Below, one piece after another: positions 48,752 to 57,995 of a stretch of DNA of 64,000 bases. This stretch comes from Gammaproteobacteria bacterium (lineage in GTDB: Bacteria > Pseudomonadota > Gammaproteobacteria > Steroidobacterales > Woeseiaceae), in the NCBI GenBank assembly GCA_022600955.1, contig JAHZJK010000017.1, positions 95,366-159,365 on the forward strand, written 5' to 3'. Below the pieces are notes generated by a model, which was not told where the DNA came from, searched no databases, and worked only from the letters and a program-made list of their open reading frames with translations. Both the position numbers and the translations under genes were made by a program. Position 1 is the first letter of the stretch. Every line of letters begins with the position of its first letter.

Positions 48752-50143
48752 ATGGACACTATGAGCAAAGCTTTCATTGCTGCAACGCGTTTCGGGCTTG
48801 GCGCCCGTCCCGGTGATCTCGAAAAGATTGGTGACAAGCCTGAAAAATGGCTGCTGGATCAACTGGCAGGTCCCTCGCGCGCTTTTGATGAGATCGGGCG
48901 GTTGCCGCATTCTTCCAGTGTTTTCGTAGAAGTTCAGAGGGTACGGCGCGAACGACGCGATGCGAAAAAAGCGGGTGATGACATTGTCAAAAACTATGGC
49001 AAGTTGGTCCGCAGGCATTACATTGACCAGAGCAATGTGCGATACAGGGCTGCGGCTGCATCAGATACACCTTTCCACGAGCGCCTCGTACATTTCTGGT
49101 CAAACCATTTTGCGGTTTCAGCTGACAAACAACCCATTCCTGCGATCGCCGGCCTGTATGAAAATGAGGCTATCAGGCCCAATGTTTGCGGAAACTTTGC
49201 CGACTTGCTGATTGCGGTTGAACAACATCCCGCAATGATTCTCTATCTCGACAACCAGCGCTCCATTGGCCCGCTGTCAAAACTCGGCAAGCGTGCGAAT
49301 CAGCGCCGGAGCGATCAGGAGTTTGGTCTCAATGAGAATCTCGCTCGCGAGATTCTGGAATTGCATACGCTGGGTGTTGACGGTGGCTATGCACAAACCG
49401 ACGTAACGACATTCGCAAAGATTATTACAGGATGGTCAATTGGCGGTGCCAGCGATCGCGGTCGATTTGCAGATGGCGTTCCAGGCAAGTTCGAGTTTCG
49501 CGAAGCCATTCACGAACCAGGCTCACAAGAAGTGCTCGGCAGGACATACGGGCAGTCCGGCGTCGACCAGGGTGAGGCGGTATTGCGCGACCTTGCCATG
49601 CATCCGGCGACCGCGCGATTTATCTCGACGAAGCTTGCTCGGCACTTTGTTGCCGACGAGCCTGCAGAATCCGTAGTGGACGTTTTACAGGCGTCCTATT
49701 TGAAATCAGGTGGCGACCTGACAGCCGTCTACACCGCACTCGTGCACGCTGCAGAGCCATGGCACAACAATTTTGCGAAGTACAAGACGCCGCATGACTT
49801 CGTACTCTCGACTTTGCGGGCGTTCGACCATACGCCCGAGAGTCCGCGTTTTATTGTTGGCGCGCTTGACCTGATGGGCCAGACACCATTTCGACCGGGA
49901 TCGCCCGCGGGCTGGCCCGACACTGCCGAGCAATGGGGCGGTGCTGACGCGCTGTACAAGCGCATTGAGTGGGCGAATACGGTTGCTCGTGTCGTTGGCT
50001 CGCGCATCAACCCGGTTGAGTTGGGTGACACAATATTGGGCAATGCGTTTAATCCTGAATCACGAAAGGCCGTGTCCAGGGCGGAGAGCGTGCAGCAAGG
50101 AATGACCTTGTTACTGGCATCACCGGATTTTCAAAGGAGATAG
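48752..50143 (+). CDS. DUF1800 domain-containing protein
   Basis: TRFGLGARPGD, RLVHFWSNHFAVS, NENLAREILELHTLGVDGGYAQTDVTTFAKIITGWSI. Confidence 0.92.
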   Translation: MDTMSKAFIAATRFGLGARPGDLEKIGDKPEKWLLDQLAGPSRAFDEIGRLPHSSSVFVEVQRVRRERRDAKKAGDDIVKNYGKLVRRHYIDQSNVRYRAAAASDTPFHERLVHFWSNHFAVSADKQPIPAIAGLYENEAIRPNVCGNFADLLIAVEQHPAMILYLDNQRSIGPLSKLGKRANQRRSDQEFGLNENLAREILELHTLGVDGGYAQTDVTTFAKIITGWSIGGASDRGRFADGVPGKFEFREAIHEPGSQEVLGRTYGQSGVDQGEAVLRDLAMHPATARFISTKLARHFVADEPAESVVDVLQASYLKSGGDLTAVYTALVHAAEPWHNNFAKYKTPHDFVLSTLRAFDHTPESPRFIVGALDLMGQTPFRPGSPAGWPDTAEQWGGADALYKRIEWANTVARVVGSRINPVELGDTILGNAFNPESRKAVSRAESVQQGMTLLLASPDFQRR

Positions 50144-50145
50144 GC

Positions 50146-51339
50146 ATGGCGAGTCGCAGAGATATTCTGAGATCAATCATGGTCGCAAGCGCCGCTTGCG
50201 TTGCGCCCGGCCTTACTGTCGCCGCTACCTCGTCGTCGAAGCGGTTTGTGCTGGTCGTGTTGCGCGGCGCCGTCGATGGCCTGGCGCTCGCTGCGCCGTA
50301 TGCTGACAGCAACTACGAGGCCGTGCGCGGTGAACTCGCAATCGACAAACCTGGCAACCCGGACGGACTTTTGCAGCTGGATGGATTCTTTGGTCTCAAT
50401 CCATCACTGCAAAACGTGCATCGCTACTTCCAGTCGGGCGACGCGGCTATCGTCCACGCCGTAGCCAGCCCGTACCGTGAGCGCTCGCATTTCGATGGCC
50501 AGGACATGCTCGAGAACGGCGCTACCCGCGTTGGCGGCAAACGCGACGGCTGGCTGAACCGCGCCATGGCTCCGATGCGGTCTACGCTCGGCAATGAAGC
50601 CGCAGTCGCACTAGCGCAAAATACGCCTCTGGTCTTGCGCGGTGAAAATTCGGTGACCAGCTGGGCGCCGTCGAAATTGCCCGATGCCGATGACGCTACC
50701 CTGGCACGTCTGCAACAACTGTATGCGGATGACGCGTTTTTCGCGACACGCCTGGAACAGGCGCTTCGATCACAGGAAATTGCCGGCAACATGGGGTCAA
50801 CAGGCACGCGCGGCAACGAGGCGAAGCAGTTCATCGATCTCATGGCGTCAGCGGCTAAATTCCTCACGACCAGTGATGGACCGAATATCGCTGTCGTTGA
50901 ACTGGGTGGCTGGGACACACATGCCAACCAGGGCGCCAGCAGCGGAGCGCTCGCCAACCGCTTCAGCTCGCTGGACACGGGTCTTGGCGAACTGAAAGAT
51001 GGCCTCGGAGAACGCTGGCATGACACTGCCGTCGCGGTGGTTACTGAGTTCGGCCGAACCGTGCGCGTCAATGGCACCAGGGGCACTGACCATGGCACGG
51101 GAACTGCGGCAGTACTGCTGGGCGGAGCCGTAAACGGTGGCCGTGTCATAGCGGACTGGCCCGGACTCTCGCAAGCTGACCTCTTTGCCGGCCGCGATCT
51201 TTTACCGACGTCAGATGTACGCAGCGTGTTCAAGGGATTGCTCGTGGACCATCTCGAACTCGCTCCCGCATTTGTCGAGCGCGAGGTATTCCCGGGTAGT
51301 CAAGCGGCGCGCACGATGCAGAATTTGATCAAGAGCTAA
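50146..51339 (+). CDS. DUF1501 domain-containing protein
   Basis: SSSKRFVLVVLRGAVDGLALAAPYAD, GGWDTHANQGASSG, VTEFGRTVRVNGTRGTDHGTGTAAVLLGGAVNGG. Confidence 0.92.
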   Translation: MASRRDILRSIMVASAACVAPGLTVAATSSSKRFVLVVLRGAVDGLALAAPYADSNYEAVRGELAIDKPGNPDGLLQLDGFFGLNPSLQNVHRYFQSGDAAIVHAVASPYRERSHFDGQDMLENGATRVGGKRDGWLNRAMAPMRSTLGNEAAVALAQNTPLVLRGENSVTSWAPSKLPDADDATLARLQQLYADDAFFATRLEQALRSQEIAGNMGSTGTRGNEAKQFIDLMASAAKFLTTSDGPNIAVVELGGWDTHANQGASSGALANRFSSLDTGLGELKDGLGERWHDTAVAVVTEFGRTVRVNGTRGTDHGTGTAAVLLGGAVNGGRVIADWPGLSQADLFAGRDLLPTSDVRSVFKGLLVDHLELAPAFVEREVFPGSQAARTMQNLIKS

Positions 51340-51373
51340 ACCCAAATCGCCATTCCCGCCGTTTATAGCGGGC

Positions 51374-52195
51374 ATGGAAACAAAAATACGACAACTGTCG
51401 AGCAACCTCGACCCTCGTTACTTTCAGATCGTCGTACTCAGCGCGTTGCTGCTGTATGGCGTCGCTATCCTCGACTTCGGCATACGCTGGCAAAATGCCA
51501 TCGCGATAATGCTCACGGCGCAATTCGTGCAGCTGGTCGGCACGCGCGCAGTTCAGCTGCCCAGGTTCGACCCTTTAAGCCCGCTGATCACGTCACTTTC
51601 GCTTACATTATTGCTGCGAACCGATGACGTGCGTCTTGCAATACTTGCCGCGTGTATCGCGATAGGCAGCAAGTTCGTTTTGCGCGTTCGCAACAAGCAC
51701 ATTTTTAACCCGGCCAATTTTGCACTCGTCTCTATGATGCTGTTGAGCGATCACGCGTGGGTTTCCTCGGGCCAGTGGGGTAGCGCTGCAATCGGCGCAT
51801 TCGCACTCGCCTGCCTCGGATTCATCGTGTTGACGCGCGCCAAGCGAGCGGAGACAACGCTCGCCTTTCTCGGCTGTTATGCCGCACTGGTTTTCGGCAG
51901 AGCACTATGGCTGGGAGACCCGCTTGGTATTCCTCTGCACCAGCTACAAAACGGTGCATTGCTGATATTCGCCTTTTTCATGATTTCAGACCCGCGCACA
52001 ACGCCGAACACGGCCGCTGGGCGAATTCTCTTCGCAGCACTCGTCACCGCAGTTGCCGGCACTATCCAGTTTATTTACTTCCAACCCAATGGCCCGATTC
52101 TGGCGCTGATTCTGTGTGCACCGCTGGTGCCCGTTATCGATTCGCTGTTGAAAGGCCGAAACTACCGGTGGGAACAACCGAAAGGAGTTTTGTAA
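51374..52195 (+). CDS. RnfD/NqrB-like integral membrane protein
   Basis: KHIFNPANFALVSM and ISDPRTTPNTAAGRILFAALV motifs, polytopic. Confidence 0.78.
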   Translation: METKIRQLSSNLDPRYFQIVVLSALLLYGVAILDFGIRWQNAIAIMLTAQFVQLVGTRAVQLPRFDPLSPLITSLSLTLLLRTDDVRLAILAACIAIGSKFVLRVRNKHIFNPANFALVSMMLLSDHAWVSSGQWGSAAIGAFALACLGFIVLTRAKRAETTLAFLGCYAALVFGRALWLGDPLGIPLHQLQNGALLIFAFFMISDPRTTPNTAAGRILFAALVTAVAGTIQFIYFQPNGPILALILCAPLVPVIDSLLKGRNYRWEQPKGVL

Positions 52196-53526
52196 TGCGT
52201 ATCCTCGCAACCATAGCTGCAGCGGCATTGACAGTCGCAATCAGCGCCACAGCACAGGCTTTCTGTGGATTCTATGTCGCCAAAGCTGACACCAGCCTGT
52301 TTAACAAGGCGTCGCAGGTCGTGCTTGTCCGCGACAAAGATCGCACTGTAATTACAATGGCTAATGACTTTGAAGGAGAGGTAGAAGACTTCGCGGTCGT
52401 CATTCCGGTCCCGACGAAGATCGAGCGCGAGCAAATCAACGTCGGCGACCGGGCGATCGTGCAGCATCTTGATGCCTACACCTCACCCAGGCTGGTCGAG
52501 TATCACGACGCCGACCCATGCATGGATTACAGGCATTTCGAAATGTCGATGGACAGCGCTGCACCACAAGCTGCGGTGCTCGAGGAAGCCAGGAAAGTCG
52601 CTCGTTCTCGCGGCGTAACGATCGAAGCCAGCTACACGGTCGGTGAGTACGACATCCTGATTTTGTCGGCAAACGAAAGTAGCGGACTGGTCAGCTGGCT
52701 GCAGGACAACGACTACAAACTACCGAAAGGTGCGGAACGCGTTGTCGACAGTTATCTCAAGCAGGACATGCGTTTTTTCGTTGCGAAAGTTAATCTCAAG
52801 GAACAGTCAAAGCTGGGTTACCAATACCTGCGGCCACTGCAGGTAGCCTACGAAAGCAACAAATTCATGCTACCTATTCGCCTCGGAACCCTGAACGCTG
52901 ATGGTAAGCAGGAACTGTATGTCTACGCGCTGACTCGCACTGGTCGCGTCGAAACGACCAACTACAGAACAGTCAAGCTGCCAAGCAATGTGAACGTACC
53001 TGAGTTCGTCGAAGGCGAGTTCGCTGATTTCTATCGCGCCATGTTCGACAAGCAGGTCGAGGCGGAAAACGAACGCGCAGTATTCCTGGAGTACGCCTGG
53101 GACATGGCCTGGTGTGACCCCTGTGCCGCAGACCCCCTCAGTGCACAAGAACTTCGAGAGCTTGGTGTCTTTTGGACTGGCGGCCGTGGGGGCAGCAAGA
53201 TTGCTCCGATGCCAGCACAGGATGTATTCGTAACTCGCTTGCACGTGCGTTATGACGGCGAGCACTTTCCGGAGGATCTGATGTTTCAGGAAACCGGTGA
53301 CCGGCAGAACTACCAGGGACGCTACGTGATTCAGCATCCCTGGAAGGGAGAGCCGAGTTGCGACATTTCTCAATACCAGGCGCAGGTCCGCGAACGCCAG
53401 GAACAGGAGGCGCAACAACTCGCCAACATGACGGGCTGGGATATCGACGATATTCGCAAGAAGATACCTTTTCCTGAGGGTGATGCACCGGTCCAGGAGC
53501 CCTGGTGGAAACGAATCTGGGGCTAG
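52195..53526 (+). CDS. DUF2330 domain-containing secreted protein
   Basis: Signal peptide then FCGFYVAKADTSLFNKASQVVLVRDKDRTVITMANDFEGEVEDFAVVIPVPT; ATG overlaps the preceding TAA. Confidence 0.88.
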   Translation: MRILATIAAAALTVAISATAQAFCGFYVAKADTSLFNKASQVVLVRDKDRTVITMANDFEGEVEDFAVVIPVPTKIEREQINVGDRAIVQHLDAYTSPRLVEYHDADPCMDYRHFEMSMDSAAPQAAVLEEARKVARSRGVTIEASYTVGEYDILILSANESSGLVSWLQDNDYKLPKGAERVVDSYLKQDMRFFVAKVNLKEQSKLGYQYLRPLQVAYESNKFMLPIRLGTLNADGKQELYVYALTRTGRVETTNYRTVKLPSNVNVPEFVEGEFADFYRAMFDKQVEAENERAVFLEYAWDMAWCDPCAADPLSAQELRELGVFWTGGRGGSKIAPMPAQDVFVTRLHVRYDGEHFPEDLMFQETGDRQNYQGRYVIQHPWKGEPSCDISQYQAQVRERQEQEAQQLANMTGWDIDDIRKKIPFPEGDAPVQEPWWKRIWG

Positions 53527-53533
53527 ACGAATC

Positions 53534-53559
53534 GACCCCGGCCTTGCCGGGGTCTTTTT
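53534..53559. terminator. Rho-independent terminator between convergent genes
   Basis: GACCCCGGC-CTT-GCCGGGGTC followed by TTTTT. Confidence 0.9.
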
Positions 53560-54678
53560 CTATTCATTGGCCGCCTTCCAGGCCGCGATGACTTCAGCTT
53601 CCCGCTCAGCCGATAGTCCCGCACGCAATTTGCCCTGTCGCTCTTCACCCAGAGTGTCCCACCATGCGAGAAGATCGCGAATGGTCTCTCGGGGGGCGCG
53701 ATAGTGACAACCAGCCTCAACAGAAGCCGTAGCGCCAAAGAGACCTCCTCCAGCAAGTGCACCTCCGCCAGGGTGCCATGTCGGGAATGAGCCGCTTGCC
53801 ACCAAGCCTTGTTCATATGCGAATTCTTCACTGGCCCAGAGTGGCTCGACCTGAGTCGCGGTGATTGCCTGGGAGTCCTCCAGTAGTTTTCCGGCTGTGT
53901 AAGGCCCGGCTGAATTCACCGCGTTGTAGACACCTGCTATTTTCCTGTCCAGGCAGTCGATCGTGAAGTTTGCAAGATCGCGCACATCCACGATCTGGAT
54001 GAGGTCCGAGGGCCTTCCTGGCCAGAGCATTTCACCGCCCTTGCGTGTCCGGATCGGCCAGTAGGAAAACCGGTCAGTGTGGTCACCGGGACCGGCAATA
54101 TACGTCGGTCGAATGACAGTGTAGTCATCAGCGGCGTACTCTGCAGCCGCTTTTTGTTCGCAAAGCGCTTTCAGAGCGCCGTAGCTTTCGCCAGTAACTT
54201 CCTCGATAGTCTCATCATCGATGCTCGCCAGCGGAGAGTTTTCATCGAGATCTTTGCTGAAGTCGTTGTATACCGACACGGTGGATATGAACAGGTAGTG
54301 TGATGAACTAGCCGCGAGCAGGCGAGCCGAATCCTGCACGTGTCTCGGCACATATCCCGAGTTGTCGATAACCGCATCCCACGTCCGACCTTTAAGCCCG
54401 TCAAGTCCATTGTTTCGATCACCTTTGATCGTTTCAATGTCAGGGAACAGTGCACTATTGGTCCTGCCACGATTAAACAGCGTGACCGAGTGCCCGCGGC
54501 GCAGTGCCTCGCGCACCATATGCGGTCCAATAAATCCTGTGCCACCCAGAATCAGAATATTCAGTGCTTCAGGCTGACTGTGCTCGGGGCCGGCACTCGC
54601 CGATTCTGGCAAACCTGTCGTCGCCGCAGCGGCTCCGATCAGCCCGGCCTTAATAAAATCTCGACGGCTATTGGTCAT
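53560..54678 (-). CDS. Tat-exported NAD-dependent epimerase/dehydratase family protein
   Basis: MTNSRRDFIKAGLIGAAAATTGLPES Tat-like leader; ILGGTGFIGPHMVREALRRGHSVTLFNRG. Confidence 0.85.
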   Translation of the reverse strand: MTNSRRDFIKAGLIGAAAATTGLPESASAGPEHSQPEALNILILGGTGFIGPHMVREALRRGHSVTLFNRGRTNSALFPDIETIKGDRNNGLDGLKGRTWDAVIDNSGYVPRHVQDSARLLAASSSHYLFISTVSVYNDFSKDLDENSPLASIDDETIEEVTGESYGALKALCEQKAAAEYAADDYTVIRPTYIAGPGDHTDRFSYWPIRTRKGGEMLWPGRPSDLIQIVDVRDLANFTIDCLDRKIAGVYNAVNSAGPYTAGKLLEDSQAITATQVEPLWASEEFAYEQGLVASGSFPTWHPGGGALAGGGLFGATASVEAGCHYRAPRETIRDLLAWWDTLGEERQGKLRAGLSAEREAEVIAAWKAANE

Positions 54679-54680
54679 TG

Positions 54681-55085
54681 CTATTGTCCTTCAATCTTCT
54701 GTATGGGAGTAACGGTGACGCCGATGCTGCGTCCTGCCTCAATCGCGACGGCGGTATCCCTGACTGTTGAGCCCTTTGCCAGCAGTACGACAAAACTCGC
54801 GTCCGGACTCTCAGCATACAATGCCTGGACGTAAGGCTGCACGCTCGCAGCGGACATAGCACGATTGTTGACCACAAAAGTACCGGCCGGTTCGACGCGA
54901 ACCTGGATTGTTTCGACAACGGATTGCCGATCCTAAGAATTCGGGAGCAACACGGGCAATCCCTGCTCGTCAATGAAGGACGCGACGACGATAAAAAAGA
55001 TCAACATGATAAACACCACGTCGAGCATCGGCGACAGATTGATTTCGCTCTGGTCTTGATATGGAACGGCTTGAAAGCGACGCAT
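54681..55085 (-). pseudogene. ExbD/TolR-type biopolymer transporter interrupted by one in-frame TAG
   Basis: MRRFQAVPYQDQSEINLSPMLDVVFIMLIFFIVVASFIDEQGLPVLLPNS-TAG(54933-54935)-DRQSVVETIQVRVEPAGTFVVNNRAMSAASVQPYVQALYAESPDASFVVLLAKGSTVRDTAVAIEAGRSIGVTVTPIQKIEGQ; same frame on both sides. Confidence 0.8.
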
Positions 55086-55131
55086 TACATTCTCCTGCAA
55101 TGTCATCTTCCCGCACGTTTTGACGCTGCGA

Positions 55132-56187
55132 CTACCGGTAGCGGCTTTGCAGCTTCTTCAATTCTTCCTTACCCGGATGCAATTCGTCAAGTGGCAACTG
55201 CGTCAGTGGTGTATCGACATTGCCCATCAACTCGTGCATTTCAGCTCGCGATTCATCGAGGTACAACAAGCCCGTCGTAATCTCGCCGGCGTTGAATCGT
55301 TCTCGAAGGTACTTGAATGACGCAGCACGACTGGTTGGTTCGTATTCTCTGTCGATCTTTCGCAGTACGATAGTGCTACCGTCGTGCATCTCAATCGGCA
55401 TGGCCTCACCATCATCATAAGCCGCCTTGATTTCTTCCCTGGGCGGAATGTAGTCCATGTTGATGACGTTATGGTAAAACTGCCGCGTGTGTGCGTAGCT
55501 CTTGGTGGAGCCTTCATGATCATTAAACGTTACACAGGGGCTGACGATATCGACCAAAGCAAAGCCCCGGTGCATCAATGCACCTTTCAGCAACGGCACG
55601 AGTTGTTCCTTGTCGCCTGAAAAACTACGTGCGATGTAGGTTGCCCCCAGGCTCAGCGCCGTACTCACGGCGTCGATGGGTTCCTGCAGATTCGGCTGGC
55701 CCTTTTTGGGTTTACTGCCAATGTCTGCGCTCGCCGAGAATTGCCCCTTGGTAAGACCGTAGACGCCGTTGTTCTCGATCACGTAGCACATGTTCAGATT
55801 ACGGCGAATCGCATGCACGAACTGGCCTACGCCAATCGACAGGGAATCTCCATCGCCGGATACACCGATATAGGTCAAGTCACGATTGGCCGCATTTGCG
55901 CCGGTGGTCACTGAGGGCATGCGTCCGTGAACCGAATTGAAGCCATGCGCCTGGCTGACGAAATAGGCCGGTGTTTTGGACGAGCAACCAATACCGCTCA
56001 TCTTCGCGAGCATGTGCGGTTCAATACCAAGTTCGAAAACTGCCTGGATAATCGCCGCAGTGACAGAATCGTGCCCACAGCCCGCACATAACGTCGACAC
56101 GGTTCCTTCGTAATCACGTTGCGACAGACCCAGGCTGTTTTTTGGCATGCCCGGGTGTGAAACATTCGGCTTGGCAATAAAACTCAT
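55132..56187 (-). CDS. 2-oxoacid:ferredoxin oxidoreductase subunit beta
   Basis: CAGCGHDSVTAAIIQA, SGIGCSSKTPAYFV, GVSGDGDSLSIGVGQFVHAIRRNLNMCYVIENNGVYGLTKGQFS (TPP motif). Confidence 0.93.
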   Translation of the reverse strand: MSFIAKPNVSHPGMPKNSLGLSQRDYEGTVSTLCAGCGHDSVTAAIIQAVFELGIEPHMLAKMSGIGCSSKTPAYFVSQAHGFNSVHGRMPSVTTGANAANRDLTYIGVSGDGDSLSIGVGQFVHAIRRNLNMCYVIENNGVYGLTKGQFSASADIGSKPKKGQPNLQEPIDAVSTALSLGATYIARSFSGDKEQLVPLLKGALMHRGFALVDIVSPCVTFNDHEGSTKSYAHTRQFYHNVINMDYIPPREEIKAAYDDGEAMPIEMHDGSTIVLRKIDREYEPTSRAASFKYLRERFNAGEITTGLLYLDESRAEMHELMGNVDTPLTQLPLDELHPGKEELKKLQSRYR

Positions 56188-57986
56188 GCGGCGCGACCTT
56201 TTGCTATTTCCTTTAAGACACTTTCAACAACGAATCCGGCATTGATTGGCATGCCGTTGTAATGCAATAGCGACACAAGCTTCGTTTGATCGGCATCTAT
56301 GTCGTTAATCAAAAGCGTGCGCAGTTGGCCATCCCTGTTTTGTTCAACAACATAGACAACTTCGTGTTGCTCTATAAATTCCGCAACCTCATCGGCAAAC
56401 GGGAATGCGCGGATACGACAGTAGTTCAGACCGACGTTTTGCTGTTCCAGTCGGTCCAATGCTTCGATGCAGGCACCATCGCTGCTGCCAATCGAAATGA
56501 TCGCCGCAGTATTGAATTTCGAATAGCGAATCGCGGGTTTCGGCAAGATTGCGCGGGCCGTCTCCCACTTAACAAGCAAGCGATCAATAACGTCCTGATA
56601 GGCGTCGGAATCCTCGGTATAGGCACCGAACTTGGTATGTCCTGAGCCACGCGTGAAGTACGAACCTTTTGGATGCACACCTGGCAATGAGCGGTAGGGA
56701 ATACCATCACCGTCGACGTCAAGATAGCGGTGAAACTTCTCTATTTCTTCCAGCTGCTCTGCGCTAAGAACCTTGCCGCGATCCGGCACATAATTCTCAT
56801 CCCATTCGAGCTCTGGAATCATCCAGTCGTTCATGCCGATATCAAGGTCTGACATGACCATGACCGGCGTCTGCAGCCGTTCGGCCTTGTCGAACGCATC
56901 CAGCGCCATCGTGAAACACTCGCCAGGATCGGCCGGGAATAGCAGAACATGCTTGGTATCGCCATGCGATGCGTATGCGCAAGACAGCAGATCACACTGT
57001 TGTGTGCGCGTTGGCATTCCGGTTGACGGCCCGGTCCGCTGTACATTGAAAATAACAGTGGGGATTTCGGCGTAATACGCAAAGCCAATGAATTCACTCA
57101 TCAGCGATATCCCCGGGCCACTGGTCGGCGTAAACGAACGTGCGCCGTTCCAGGCTGCACCCAGAACCATACCGATCGCAGCGAGTTCATCTTCCGCCTG
57201 AATTATGCAGTAGGTGCGCTTGCCGGTCTCCGGATCGACCCGGTACTTCGCACAAAAATCGCGAAATGAATCCATTAGCGAGGTTGATGGTGTGATCGGA
57301 TACCAGGCACCGACAGTCGCGCCAGCGTACATGCACGCAAGTCCAGCTGCAGTATTGCCATCGATGATAATGCTATCCGCTGTCGCATCCATCGCCTCGA
57401 CTTTCATTGGCAGCGGACAGGTCGCATTCTCACTCGCATAGTCGTACCCGAGCCTGATGGCCTGCATATTGGAATCAATCAGGTGTGCTTTCGCCGCGAA
57501 CGTCTCTTCGAGTAGTGCCGTTATCACATCAAGGTCAATATCAAGTAACGCGGCCACGGCGCCGACATACGCAATATTCTTCATCAGGATGCGCGCGCGG
57601 GCACCCTGGAAATTCTCGTTGCACAGTCGCGAAAACGGTATGCCAATGACCGTAATGTCATCCCTGTCAAGCAACGTGCTGCGCGGCCAGGTTGAGTCGT
57701 AGATCAACCACCCTCCAGGCTCAACCTCAGCCAGGTCTTTGGCATAGGTCTGCGCATTCATTGCCACCATGACGTCGACCCGGTTGGAGCGCGACTGATA
57801 ACCATTACCGGTGACGCGAATCTCGTACCACGTCGGCAACCCTTGAATATTGGAGGGAAAATAGTTCTTTCCAACAACAGGCACGCCCATGCGGAATATC
57901 GATTTGCGCAACAGGCCATTGGCACTGGCTGACCCGGTGCCATTGACGGTCGCGATTTTGATTACAACGTCGTTTACTGTAGCCAC
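56184..57986 (-). CDS. 2-oxoacid:acceptor oxidoreductase subunit alpha (gamma-alpha fusion)
   Basis: N-terminal gamma-type domain (GTGSASANGLLRKSIFRMGVPV), then GNTAAGLACMYAGATVGAWYPITPSTSLMDSF. Confidence 0.92.
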   Translation of the reverse strand: MATVNDVVIKIATVNGTGSASANGLLRKSIFRMGVPVVGKNYFPSNIQGLPTWYEIRVTGNGYQSRSNRVDVMVAMNAQTYAKDLAEVEPGGWLIYDSTWPRSTLLDRDDITVIGIPFSRLCNENFQGARARILMKNIAYVGAVAALLDIDLDVITALLEETFAAKAHLIDSNMQAIRLGYDYASENATCPLPMKVEAMDATADSIIIDGNTAAGLACMYAGATVGAWYPITPSTSLMDSFRDFCAKYRVDPETGKRTYCIIQAEDELAAIGMVLGAAWNGARSFTPTSGPGISLMSEFIGFAYYAEIPTVIFNVQRTGPSTGMPTRTQQCDLLSCAYASHGDTKHVLLFPADPGECFTMALDAFDKAERLQTPVMVMSDLDIGMNDWMIPELEWDENYVPDRGKVLSAEQLEEIEKFHRYLDVDGDGIPYRSLPGVHPKGSYFTRGSGHTKFGAYTEDSDAYQDVIDRLLVKWETARAILPKPAIRYSKFNTAAIISIGSSDGACIEALDRLEQQNVGLNYCRIRAFPFADEVAEFIEQHEVVYVVEQNRDGQLRTLLINDIDADQTKLVSLLHYNGMPINAGFVVESVLKEIAKGRAA

Positions 57987-57995
57987 GAAAACCTT

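Noticed and set aside
53560-54678. Epimerase and broken exbD as a mobile-element scar
   Set aside because: No transposase remnants, target duplications or inverted terminal repeats were seen around them.
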